From Clytia hemisphaerica (lineage: Eukaryota; Cnidaria; Hydrozoa; Leptothecata; Clytiidae), in NCBI GenBank assembly GCA_902728285.1, contig CACVBU010000351.1, positions 496,001-560,000 on the forward strand: a stretch of 64,000 nt of DNA, given 5' to 3'. Of the stretch, positions 31,746-42,084 are shown in pieces. Under the pieces are notes generated by a model that saw only the letters and a program-made list of their open reading frames with translations, was not told where the DNA came from and searched no databases. The stretch's first letter is position 1; each line of letters opens with the position of its first letter. The position numbers and the translations under genes are program-made.

Positions 31746-34660
31746 ATGAAACATTTCCACAACTGGAAACTCGGTACAATCAATGTACGCACAGCCAGAG
31801 AAGACGAGAAACTCGAGAAAGTTGTCAAGGAGATCGGAAAAGCCAATCTGTCCATATGCGGACTTCAAGAAGTCCGCCGTAAAAACGGCTCGGCATTAAT
31901 AGAACTTAATGAACTAAACGAAAAATACGAAGTCTACTGGTCTGGATACGCCACAAAACGAATTCATGGAGTCGGGATTGCGATAAAAGTCGATCGTAAT
32001 ATAGTTATCGAGGATATTAAATATATAAATGCGAGACTTATTGTAGCAGATATTAATATATACGGCTGCTCAACGAGAATAGTTAACTGTTATGCACCAA
32101 CGGAAGAAAGCACAACTCCAAGTAAAGACATCTTCTATGCTAGCTTGAGGAAGCAACTAAATACAGACAATAACAGAAAGATAATTTGTATCGGAGATTT
32201 CAATGCCACCACTTCAGCCTCCTGGTACAATTCGTCGCTAAGAGAACACGTGATTGTCAACGATCTTATTGCCAATAATAATGGTGAAAGATTCCATGAA
32301 CTGTTTAATACACAAAAACTATCGGTTATGAATACTTGGTTTACCCATAAAGAGTGTCGTAGAGTTACCTGGCACTCACCAGACGGTGTTACCAAAAAGA
32401 TCTATGACTTCATCCTATGCTGCAGCTGGATCAGACAATTTATAACAAACTGTAGAGTGTACAATAGTTACGACTTTGATAGTGATCACCGATTGGTTAT
32501 TGCGTCACTAACAACACCCTGCACTAAGATAGCATGATATGAAAAAAGGAAAAATAAAACCCAAACTAAACGCCTTGACTATACTTTCCTTTGCGATCAA
32601 GAAATTCTTCACAAATTCAAAAATGCCGCAACCGAAAGTCTTGATACAATCGATTTACAGAACGACAATACAGCACTCAACAATAACCTACTGAAATCTA
32701 TTAACGAAGCCGCATCGGAAAATATTCCTACAATAAGAAACACTAAACTATACCAACCATGGCATAATGACGATAAACTTCGGGAGCTATACGAACTGAA
32801 GGATCGACTTATGATACGTAACTCAGACCAAAAGGCAATCAAAGCTGCTAGAAAGAAAATACGACTTCGATGCAGACACCTCAAAAATAAATACCTGGAG
32901 CAAGAGGCGGAAAAAATCAATCAATTGGCCGTCAACAGAAACCTACAACGACTGTTCCATCGAGCTAAAGAGCAGGGAACAACTCTGAAAGCCATTCCAA
33001 GCAGCTGTCAGCCTCAAAAACTCTTGGAACACTTCAAATCCCACTTTAATCCTGTTGACCCGTCAGAGTTAGTTGAACCCAGTGAATTGAGTACTGACTT
33101 ACCTACTTTCATACGCGAGCTACAAGAGATATCAAGAAAAACCCCTATCGAAGACAACCCGCCTTCGATTGACGAAATTCGAAAACACATCAAGCTACTT
33201 AAAAATAAGAAAGCCAATAATGACATTGATACTGAACTGATCAAATTATGTGATGAACCAGCTGCACATCGCATTTTACATCAAATCACACTCAACGTAT
33301 GGAATAATTTAGACATTCCAGAATCGTGGGGCAACTCACGTCTCAAAACTTTATGGAAAAAGAAGGGCTCAAAAAATGACCCATCGAAATATCGTGGTTT
33401 GAGCATCGGTTCTACAATATGCAAGTTATTGGTTAATATCATCCTTGAACGCCTCCGTCCCTGGTATGATGCTCAGCTCACCGATGAACAAAACGGCTTC
33501 CCACAAAATAGAGGAACTACTGACGGCATTTTTATTTTAAAACGAATTCAAAAAATCACAGATAGGAAAAAGCAACCACTATTCCTCTTGTTTGTAGACC
33601 TTACTGCAGCTTATGACCACATTCCTCGATCTTGGCTGTTTCAATCGATAACATCTCGATTTCCCAATAACGAATGCCCCACCGCTATCAGAATACTAGA
33701 AAAACTCTACGATAAAACTTCTTTGACATTCCCCGAAGCAGATGAAACTTTTACGACTACCTCTGGTGTGCGACAAGGGGGTCCCGAAAGCCCCCTCCTC
33801 TTCAATTTATATATGGATCATGTAATGCGTACATTTGTTAATAAATGCAAAAACGACAACATCAATTTTTATGAACACTCCTATCGAATTAATCCCAGAT
33901 CTGTCAGTCGCGACGAAAGAATGGAAATGAGACGGAATAATCAACCCACGTTTGGTACTAAGTCACTACCCTGGAATGGATATGCAGACGATCTCATTCT
34001 ATTCCTTCTCACTGAATCTGATCTTCGAAAATCGGCGAATCTCTTGAACGAAACATTCACGAAATTCGGACTGAACATAAACGCGCAAAAAACTGAATCC
34101 ATGATCCTAAACCAATCGGAAGGTGAATACCCAAAGTCGATTCTCAACTTAAGGAACACTGTTATCAAAAATGTTGAGAATTTTATCTATCTTGGCACAT
34201 ATATCCGTTTCGATCAACCTAACACAGGAGATCCAGAGATCAACCATCGAATACAGTTAGCGATCAGTAAATTCACTGATATGGGCAACTTGCTCCAACA
34301 TATGAGGATGAATCTTAAAACGCGTATAAAATTTCTGAACAGTTTTGTACGAAGCACGCTGACATATGCGTGTCAAAATTGGAACACTAACACCAACCAA
34401 ATGGATCGACTTGACGCTACCTATCGTGGATTTCTACGACGTATGGTTCGAGGAGGTTATCGATACATAAATGAAAGTGAAAATGATTATCGATATTGTA
34501 TCACCAATGAAGAACTACATAACCTTTGTGGGACTTCAGATTTGTCGACTTTTATTCGTAAGCAACAACAAAATTATGTCCAACACGTTATTCGAATGCC
34601 CGTATATCGATCCGTTAAATTGCTTGCCTTCAATTGTGATAAGTACACAAAAAGAGGAAG
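31746..34660 (+). pseudogene. LINE endonuclease-reverse transcriptase with one premature stop
   Basis: Residues from the ATG at 31,746 (MKHFHNWKLGTINVRT) align with the start of copy 2. The endonuclease shows LQEVRR, CIGDFNATTSAS and DFDSDHRLV, the catalytic Glu, Asp/Asn and His positions of the exonuclease-endonuclease-phosphatase fold. A TGA at 32,535-32,537 falls where copy 2 has Arg, so it is probably a CGA-to-TGA change. The frame is unchanged on either side. The RT part has LFVDLTAAYDHIPRSW, SGVRQGGPESPLLF and the catalytic NGYADDLILF. Near the end it runs into the LTR insertion, so the open frame appears to finish with foreign residues (to 34,712). The remaining C-terminal codons are at 36,855-36,942. 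Confidence 0.88.
34656..34660. other. Target-site duplication GGAAG (left)
   Basis: GGAAG directly precedes the first LTR and recurs at 36,850-36,854 directly after the second. Reading through with one copy restores continuity of the LINE frame, which confirms the insertion boundaries. Confidence 0.9.
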
Positions 34661-35197
34661 TGTTACTGCCGTAGGGGCAGTATTTTTCTTTGTTTTTGTA
34701 AATAGTTTGTAATTAGATATTTTTTGTTTCTTGCTTGTATTTTATTGCTAGTTTGTGTCATTAGGATATTTTCATTGTTGTTTGTTTAGGGTCTCATGTG
34801 TATTGCGTGTTTTGTACGATTGTAAATGTTCTGTCCCTTGTGAGATACGTCGTATTTGTGTCGTGATTTGTGAATGTAATAAATTGTGAGCAGTCTTGTG
34901 TGTTTGTTGGAATAGAAGTATGAGAGCTGTCGTGCTAATGTTAGAGGTGTTCGCCCACAGTGTTTTAGTAAGTGTTTATTTGTAACCTTTGTATATATTT
35001 CTTACTTAACTTTGTCCTTGTATTCTAGTCTAGTACTTTTACTTGTACTGTTTTCTTGTCTTATTTTGCTATATTTAAGACTTTGTACTCTTGTGTTTAT
35101 TTATAGCCGTTCAATATGTGAAAGAGAACGCGTCAAAACCATATGGGTTTATTCTTGCTGTCGTTCATGCCTGACAGAGTGGCCAACGGCAGTCATA
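34661..35197 (+). repeat. 5' LTR
   Basis: 537 bp starting TGTTACTGCC. It contains AATAAA at 34,878-34,883 followed by a GT-rich stretch (CAGTCTTGTGTGTTTG), a plausible polyadenylation signal, and a TATATTTAAG motif near 35,070. It matches the second LTR nearly base for base. Confidence 0.88.
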
Positions 35198-35373
35198 GTA
35201 AAACACTAAGAACATTCGTTGCACTAAATTGGACAGCTGTTTGCAAGTTCGTTGGATCAACAGAGGAGCCATCGTTCTTGAAATCCGTTGGGATTATTAT
35301 ATTTGGATCGTTTTATTCAAGAGTGTGAACTTGAAAACCAATTTTTTGTACGTATGAGTTCTGTGGTCAACAA

Positions 35374-36366
35374 ATGAAGTGTGCCATGTCAAGCCTGCGT
35401 ATTCAAGATTATATTGTTGAAAGAAATTATTTCTTTGAAACTATTTCAGAATCTTTAAGTGTCATCAAAAGCTTTTACAATAAAGATGATGATGAAAAGC
35501 ATTTACATTTACATCGTATCTGTTACACTTGGGAATATCAAAGAATCGTTCCCATTATTAATGAATTTGAGAACGTCTATACAAAGTATCAAGATGTATT
35601 GAAGTTGATGTTATCTAAAGATCAATATGAGTTCGAGTTATCGTTTGTTAAGAAATTTATTCGTCATTCATTAGATATAATAAACAAGCCACCTGATCAC
35701 ATCATGCTTGTCCTTGTGCCAATCATTCATACCGCAGAGCCTCTTGAAATTCAACGTGCTGAAAAGGTCCCACCAGTCCGTTACGAGGTTGTTTCCGAAG
35801 TCGTGGAAAAGGTAACGCGTGTTAGTGGTAAGAAGTCAGTAAGAGATATTGAAGTATGTGAATGCCACGTGGCCGAGTCAGTTGTACCGTTGGTCCAAGA
35901 AGTTGTTGTGGTTAAAAATCCGATGGTGGTTAAACTAAACTGTATAAAAGCTGTAATTGAAATTCAAGAAGAAAACTTTAGCTGTGATGTAAAGTGCGAA
36001 AGTGACGTTGTTTTCAATGAAGCTTATTCTAAAGATCAATTTCAAATTAGTGACAAATATTTTGATTTGTCAAAGAACTTGGGGAACAATTCAATCGCTG
36101 AAAAGGAGAGATGTTTAGAAAGTTTTGAGGAATCCATGTTTTTGAGAAAATTTTATTGTAGGATCTTTTTGCGATTGTTTTGGTGTTATTTTTTGTTTTC
36201 TGATTTTCTTTTGTTCTGTTTCGAGACTTCCGTTTGTTTATTGATTGGTTCAATGAAGCGTCTTATGTGTTTATTATTTGATTTGGTCAAGAATTTATTC
36301 TTGACAGTGGGGAGTGTTACTGCCGTAGGGGCAGTATTTTTCTTTGTTTTTGTAAATAGTTTGTAA
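35374..36366 (+). CDS. Unrecognised ORF of the LTR element (330 aa)
   Basis: This is the only open frame in the internal region; the last 18 residues are encoded by the 3' LTR. The N-terminal 150 residues look helical and charged, with no zinc knuckle, so a diverged gag-like part is possible. The middle is rich in Val/Glu (EVVSEVVEKVTRV) with scattered Cys. The C-terminal part from about residue 260 is strongly hydrophobic with Phe/Leu/Cys and could span a membrane. It could be a remnant fused by internal deletion of gag and a downstream gene, or a new ORF. I do not recognise it. No function should be assigned. Confidence 0.5.
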   Translation: MKCAMSSLRIQDYIVERNYFFETISESLSVIKSFYNKDDDEKHLHLHRICYTWEYQRIVPIINEFENVYTKYQDVLKLMLSKDQYEFELSFVKKFIRHSLDIINKPPDHIMLVLVPIIHTAEPLEIQRAEKVPPVRYEVVSEVVEKVTRVSGKKSVRDIEVCECHVAESVVPLVQEVVVVKNPMVVKLNCIKAVIEIQEENFSCDVKCESDVVFNEAYSKDQFQISDKYFDLSKNLGNNSIAEKERCLESFEESMFLRKFYCRIFLRLFWCYFLFSDFLLFCFETSVCLLIGSMKRLMCLLFDLVKNLFLTVGSVTAVGAVFFFVFVNSL

Positions 36367-36849
36367 TTAGATATTTTTTGTTTCTTGCTTGTATTTTATT
36401 GCTAGTTTGTGTCATTAGGATATTTTCATTGTTGTTTGTTTAGGGTCTCATGTGTATTGCGTGTTTTGTACGATTGTAAATGTTCTGTCCCTTGTGAGAT
36501 ACGTCGTATTTGTGTCGTGATTTGTGAATGTAATAAATTGTGAGCAGTCTTGTGTGTTTGTTGGAATAGAAGTATGAGAGCTGTCGTGCTAATGTTAGAG
36601 GTGTTCGCCCACAGTGTTTTAGTAAGTGTTTATTTGTAACCTTTGTATATATTTCTTACTTAACTTTGTCCTGGTATTCTAGTCTAGTACTTTTACTTGT
36701 ACTGTTTTCTTGTGTTATTTTGCTATATTTAAGACTTTGTACTTGTGTTTATTTATAGCCGTTCAATATGTGAAAGAGAACGCGTCAAAACCATATAGGT
36801 TTATTCTTGCTGTCGTTCATGCCTGACAGAGTGGCCAACGGCAGTAATA
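36315..36849 (+). repeat. 3' LTR
   Basis: 535 bp, same sequence as the 5' LTR with a few differences (for example CTGGTATTC for CTTGTATTC, and a 2-bp loss near 36,740). It is followed by the second GGAAG. Confidence 0.88.
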
Positions 36850-36854
36850 GGAAG

Positions 36855-36942
36855 GCCTTGTAAAACTCTTCTTGATCAAGTAGTTGATTCGAGTGGACTG
36901 TCTTTGGATGAGTTGTGCAACCGGGCACTTGCAAGGAAATGA
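36855..36942 (+). pseudogene. C-terminal codons of the interrupted LINE ORF
   Basis: After the target duplication the LINE frame resumes with residues of the pattern TLLDQV..LSLDELCNRALARK and then TGA, matching the C-terminus of the intact copy (TLLDQVIKNEN..CGLAIAKK). It is separated from the rest only by the LTR element. Confidence 0.85.
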
Positions 36943-37030
36943 TTTCTGGTTGATAATTTATTATGATGATTGGAGTGTGTAGCACTCCCCTATATTACTA
37001 GGAATAGTATTTGGTAAAATTTATATATTA

Positions 37031-38093
37031 GGGCTGAAAATTCTACCTTAAATCACTGTCATTTTAAGTTTCTTGTTTTCAAAAAGATTTATTTTTAGGA
37101 AATAATTGCTTCTAATATAGAAATAAATAAACTGAAATGTGTAAATTTAAATAAGACACAATGTTGCTTCTGGATCTGTCGCTGTTAAACAACGGTCAGT
37201 ACAGTGACAGTGGGACGTGGCATGATTTTCAAACTCGGCAACGTACTCGACACAGAATTATTTCAAGTAAACTGATTCTGGAATTTGTTAATGGACACTA
37301 AAATGGAGTTAATGTGTAAATTGGAACAAGATTGGAACTTTTTCCATGATGCTACGTGTGAAAATGGTTATTTCTGGATCTGTCTCGTTTAATGATTGGT
37401 GGCTTGATTTTTCAAACACGACACAGAATTATTTCAAATATATACCGATTTAAAATGGAATATGGCAATGGAGACTAAAATGCAGCTCATGTGTAAATTT
37501 GAACAAGATTGGAACTTTTTCCATGATGCTACGTTTCCCTGTTCTAAGAAATGAAGAAAGGGAGAATTATCCTTGTTGACTTATTTTTCATTGTGTTTTG
37601 TTCGACGCAGTAAAATTTTAAATCTTTTGGCCATCCCTTTCCTGGGGGAAATATGAAATCTTGTTAAACATTTTTTGGAATTTTTAGAAATTCCGAAATT
37701 CGCGAAAATCGCGCGCAAAAATTTCACTTTTGCTGGGCCTTCACGCCCAACGGGCTTCTTGTTTTATTTTGTTTCCCTTCCTGAGTGTGTGTAGAGGAGA
37801 AATGAGAGAAGAGGATTTCCCTCTAATTAGAGATACGACTTTTGTAAACTTATTACGCGGTTTCACATTTCTTTTGAGTTTAAGGGCTCTGACCATAGTC
37901 AGAAAATAGATTTTAGTATCTGAACATAAAAGTTATGTTTTAGATTCTTTGACACTTTTAACAAAGAATTGCCTTTATAAATTGCTTTTTAATCAAACCC
38001 CTTAAGAGTAATTAAGAACTTAATTGCAAAAATGACGTTATGAACTTTAAAAAGACGTTAATAATATGTTGCATCACCTTCTTTTATAAAAAG
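37031..38093. other. Stretch with a tandem duplication, no gene
   Basis: Two imperfect tandem units, about 37,162-37,370 and 37,372-37,540, share TTCTGGATCTGTC, ACACAGAATTATTTCAA and GAACAAGATTGGAACTTTTT. At 37,728-37,765 the hairpin block TGCTGGGCCTTCACGCCC..GGGCTTCTTG also occurs near gene 1 (13,403). Nothing coding is supported. Confidence 0.6.
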
Positions 38094-38598
38094 TGCTAAG
38101 TTTTAATGGGTAATTAACCTTTTTGTTTCGAACTTTTTTGAAACTGTCCGCACAGAATTGAACTATTTTAAATTTTGCGGAAAATCTTTCTAAGAAGATG
38201 TGTCAAAAGTTATGACTGTTTTTTTAAGCAAAATCCAGATGAAAAATTGATGAAAAACCACTATTTTGAAGATTTCGAGACAAAGAAGCATTTACAAAAA
38301 ATTTCCGCAAAATCTTTTACTGTTCGGTAAAAGATACACCATCTACTGCGAACATTTTTTCAAAATGTTTTTTCTTCATCGAAACTAAGCTCTTCAAAGT
38401 TGAAATACTCTTCCTCGCAAAAGTCTTCATTTTCTTCTTCATCAAATCTTTTCAATGCAATTTTTGAATTTTCAGATTCAGGAATAGTTTGTCTAACATA
38501 AAATGTATAACATACCATAGTTTTGTTGGTTACATCAGTCAGAAAACACATTTTAAACACGGCAATTATGAAAAATTCACTATGGTCAGAGCCCTTAA
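38094..38598 (-). repeat. 0.5-kb duplicated segment, copy 2 (possible exon fragment)
   Basis: Closely matches 6548-7052, including the minus-strand open frame ending at 38,360 with FKMCFLTDVTNKTM, RQTIPESENSKIAL and the acidic DEEENEDFCEEEYFNF stretch. Few residue changes separate the copies. At its upstream edge a piggyBac-type element is inserted at TTAA (38,595-38,598). Confidence 0.5.
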
Positions 38599-39214
38599 CC
38601 CTTTTGAGTGCCAGGGTCCTTTTTTCTAAGTTTTTTTTAAAAAATCGCTAGTTCAAACTTTAAGGGCTTATATCTCCTGATCTAGAAGGAATTAGAAGCT
38701 CGTATATAGCTCGTTGGATAGCTTAGAGTCTCTTCTTTCTTTTGGGCGCCTTCGGCGCCGCCCGATTTAGGAAGGGCGTGGTGGGCGGCGGCCAAGGGGG
38801 GGGGTTAGGTTAGGGAATTAAAGCAGTCAGGCCCGCTGCGCGGACCTGACTGAACTGATGAAAAGGTGCCCAGTGGTAAAATTTCAAATCAATTCACTAG
38901 AAGACAGAATAAAGTAAAACAGGGCCAAATTTGGAGGTTCTTGGATCACTCGTTGACCAAAAATAGTCAAAAAACGGTCAGAATCTCAAAAAAGTGAATT
39001 TTTGTCAATTTTTTGCATTTTTTTGACTTTTTTGCTTAAAATTTCGCTGGAAAGACTCACTTTTGAATTTTTTTTTGCTTGACCATAAAGGACAATCTAA
39101 TTCCTACGAGTTCGACCAAAAATAACGATTTCTAACTCAAACTGGGCATTACAGGAGGGCTTCGCCCTCCTATATAGCCCATGTCGTATATATACGACAT
39201 CGGCACTTAAAGGG
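38599..39214. mobile_element. piggyBac-type MITE with TTAA duplication
   Basis: The ends CCCTTTTGAGTGCC and GGCACTTAAAGGG are inverted repeats flanked by TTAA (38,595-38,598 and 39,215-39,218). TTAA targeting and CCCTTT-type ends are characteristic of piggyBac elements. The corresponding site in the other copy of the duplicated segment (near 7046) carries a single TTAA. It is 616 bp without a transposase and includes GGCGCCTTCGGCGCC and GGAGGGCTTCGCCCTCC hairpins. Confidence 0.85.
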
Positions 39215-39218
39215 TTAA

Positions 39219-39861
39219 GTAACATTTCTCAACTCACGTGAATTCTCATTGCGGTTATAACGGTTTTCACTGATTAATGTTATACGATACGAATTCAAAC
39301 ATTTAGTTCCGTGTTTGCGTTCTTAAAACGTGAATATGTGACCAAGTGATGAGAAATTAAGAGATAGAGAGAGGCGAGATGAGAAGAGAATGTATATAGA
39401 GGGATAAGTTTTATTATAAGCATATTGTATACGTCCGACTGACTATGGGTTTTTTGGCTCTTATATTTACATATACTTGTTTCCTTATGACAGACTAAGT
39501 AAGGCAAAGTATTTCGATTGAACCAACGGATAGTGTATTCACGTCCGTCTATAATCCCACAGGTGGATAGGAGTGTTTGTTTGAAATCTTAGAGTTTGTA
39601 CATACTTTGCACAGGATATAACGCGCTGAGAGTGAGAGTTAAAGTTTCCCAAATCAAAATAATTGAAAATGAAAACCTAGGTAGGCTCTATGTATATGCC
39701 CGATTATGGCAAAGATTCGCAGTATCGACGGATAACTAAGTACAGATTACTTAGTTTCAGCCTAATTAAGATATGATATCAAATCGACGAATTGAGTATT
39801 CCATTGTGCACAGGGAGATGTCAACGTGAGAGTTGAAAGGGTATTTTATCTTTTTCCGGTG
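39219..39861. other. Intergenic stretch
   Basis: AT-rich, with no repeat or gene I can support. Short open frames on the minus strand (39,295-39,507 and 39,766-40,020) have no recognisable content, and the second overlaps the next MITE. Confidence 0.45.
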
Positions 39862-40200
39862 CCAGGGGGGGTTACTAGGGTTGCGAGCTGACGGGGGGGG
39901 GGGAGGTGCCACCCGACTTTCGACCCTTGGATCCTTACCAGAACTAAAAAGGAGAAAACAAAGGAAAATTTTGTGAATTTTACGACCCTTATTGGGACAA
40001 ATTTGACCAATTTCGACCAAATTTCGATCTTTCCGGGGGTTAAAAAGTTGAAATATTCCTATTTCTCCGACCCTTAGTGGGACGGAAATTTGATTTTCTG
40101 ATTTTTACGACCCTTAGCGGGACTTTGGAAGTCAAAAAAGGTACCCTTAAGGGCGGCACATACCGTAGCCTCCATTTGCCTAAGTAACCCTCCCCCAGGG
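39862..40200. mobile_element. G-run-ended MITE, second family member
   Basis: The ends CCAGGGGGGGTTACTAGG and CCTAAGTAACCCTCCCCCAGG are inverted repeats of the same design as those of 1359-1709. The interior repeats CGACCCTTAGTGGGAC-like blocks. The flanks TTCCGGTG and GTTCAGTG could be a degraded 8-bp duplication. A diverged partial copy is at 4506-4640. Confidence 0.7.
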
Positions 40201-40625
40201 TTCAGTGAGAGAGGAATTGATATTCGTCATACCGATCACAACATTCAAAGAGAGAGAGACATAGTTATTTATTAATTTGATAATAACCGATAACACCGAA
40301 CCAACAACGATTTATCTTAACATTATCGAAAAATGAGGTAAATCGTTCGTCATCGAATTATACTCGAAAACGTACCACATGACGAATTAAATATCGACAC
40401 AGCTAGTACATGGAGATGACATTCGTGAAGCCATCTTACCGTGACGCCTTAACACAACGTAGAAAGAACTTTAACAATTGGCACTAGAAGAAACGATCCA
40501 TCGATCAATATCAAATTGATTCCTTGAACAATAACGACTAGCAATGCAACAAGGAAGACCATGGCAATGAAAAAGAAGAAAATGAATTTAGACATTGCAT
40601 TTGCAATTAATTAAAAACATATACT

Positions 40626-41142
40626 AGCCATAACTTTCATTAAGGTGCCATCGCAGCAAAACGAACACATAGAGTTGAATTTGCGATCAAAAGGAATGAT
40701 CTTAGCCCTACAGTAATTTTTGTTAAGAGTGACCTCTCATCTGAGACAAAATTCTTTCAAATGCTAACAAAGGTGTCAAGGGAGTGATTTACAGTACTTA
40801 GAGTGACATCCGTGCCTTGTCTTACACGTTTTTTATAACAACAATTTCATAAGAATACGAGGCTGAAATTTGGCCAAAACCTAAGAACAAATTAAGAAGA
40901 ATCTGAACCTCAGATCTCAGAAATTACTGTGAGAATTACATGTTTCCATTTTAATTAATATTGACATTTAAGGCTGAAAAACTCATATGAATTTAAGAGC
41001 AGCCCAGCCAGAATCATATGAAGCGGAACTAAAATGAAAAACACGCGCAAAATTATGAGATGTTTGCCCAACTTCCTTATGCGTGAAGCTATGAATGCCA
41101 TCCTCAGAAGCTTTAGGCTTCCTCTGGTGGCAAAAAATGAAA
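40626..41142 (-). repeat. Uninterrupted-by-foldback copy of the 21.9/26.5-kb repeat
   Basis: The complement of this segment matches both 21,944-22,050 and 26,228-26,558, which in the other copy are separated by the 3.84-kb foldback element and about 300 bp of further flank. It therefore documents a locus without that element. It is non-coding. Confidence 0.65.
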
Positions 41143-41397
41143 TTGTAGGAGTATAAAGTTACAGAAGAAAACTCCTGAGTAGTAGCTGGCGCATGAGTGT
41201 TATGAAGAGATTTTTCAGCTTACTACGAATCGAGTCTGGGATTTGACTGAAGAAGAAGTATTGAACAATAAACAAATATATTGAAATAAACATTCGAGAA
41301 TAATTGAAATTCGTAACAACGACAGTTCCTGTTGAAATTCGTCGACGTCAGGACGCGTTACGATGCATGAAAAGACTTAGGCGGTGGTTACACGTAG

Positions 41398-41634
41398 CCG
41401 GGGTGAAATAAAAAAAAATTTCACTCCGGTCTATAAAGAAAACACTGTTTCTGTATACACATATTTAGGCGGGGTGAAATCGTTTTTAGGCGGGTTGAAC
41501 TCACCCCGGGGTTGATTTCACCCCGGTCCTGAGGACCGGAGTGAAAATTTTTTTGAGGATTTGTTTTGCAAATTTTTGCAGATTTTTACATGTATACACA
41601 ATTTCTTTTTCACCCCGGGTTGAATCTAAAAGTT
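41398..41634. repeat. Palindrome-rich element with GGGGTGAAA/TTTCACCCC blocks
   Basis: At least four blocks of CCGGGGTGAAA or its complement occur within 240 bp, including CCGGGGTGAAAT..ATTTCACTCCGG and TTTCACCCCGGTCCTGAGGACCGGAGTGAAA, each a hairpin. GTATACACA occurs twice. It is probably a MITE; the exact ends are uncertain. Confidence 0.55.
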
Positions 41635-41647
41635 ATGCATGATTAAA

Positions 41648-41770
41648 ATCTGTTCACGATAAGTGTGCACTCTTTTTTCTTTTACCTTATATAGTTTTTG
41701 AAGGAATTATTCAATCTTTACAAATTTGGTATCATTGGAAAGATATTAGTGAGTGGAAAAATTTGAAATA
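41648..41770 (+). repeat. Dispersed repeat 'TCTGTTCACRATAAGTGTG', copy 1
   Basis: CTGTTCACGATAAGTGTG, then TTCAATC..ACAAATTTGG and AAAGATATT match 44,486-44,582 in the same orientation. Element type unknown. Confidence 0.6.
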
Positions 41771-42084
41771 AAAAAATCTTTAAAAAAATTCTAAAAATGA
41801 AAATGAAAATGAAGAAGAAAAAAAATGAAGATCTTGTAGAAAAGTGCTATAACTATCATTTTCACTGAAGTGAATCCTTATGATCATCGAACGTCATCAC
41901 TGTGAAAAATACCAAACAAAGTTATAAGCTAATTGACGTCTAAAAACGTTGCTTTCTGCTGTTTTCTGCTGTTTTTTGAGGTCAATCACTTATTAACTTT
42001 GCATCTTAACTTTATATTGAATAAATATTTTAGTGAAATTTCTTCACAGTGATGACCTCCTAAGATCAAAGAATCTCGCCAGTG

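Larger units (their letters stand above)
34661..36849 (+). mobile_element. Young non-autonomous LTR retroelement inside the LINE
   Basis: Two direct repeats, 34,661-35,197 and 36,315-36,849, begin TGTTACTGCCGTAGGGGCAG and end AACGGCAGTMATA; TGTTACTGCCGT and ACGGCAGT are a short terminal inverted repeat. By eye they differ at about four or five bases and one 2-bp gap. A purine-rich AGTGGGGAG precedes the second LTR, as a polypurine tract should. The internal region is only 1.1 kb with a single open frame (35,374-36,366) and no protease, RT, RNase H or integrase, so the element needs proteins from a full-length relative. I do not see a standard primer-binding site after the first LTR. Confidence 0.88.
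31472..37030 (+). mobile_element. RTE-like LINE, copy 1, split by an LTR element
   Basis: It begins with GATAAAAAAATTCACTCCAT, the same 5' sequence that starts the other copy at 58.6 kb, and ends in TAGGAATAGTATTTGGTAAA plus an AT tail, again as in the other copy. One long frame codes an apurinic-type endonuclease followed by a reverse transcriptase. A TGA interrupts it at 32,535 and an LTR element (34,661-36,849) is inserted near its end. Removing the insert and one target copy, the frame continues through 36,942 with the same C-terminal sequence pattern as copy 2. This single-ORF layout and (TA)-rich end suit RTE-clade or related LINEs; the exact clade needs a tree. Confidence 0.85.

Noticed and set aside
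34661..34712. Last 17 residues of the first LINE reading frame as genuine LINE sequence
   Set aside because: They are encoded by the 5' LTR; the same residues end the LTR element's own frame at 36,366.
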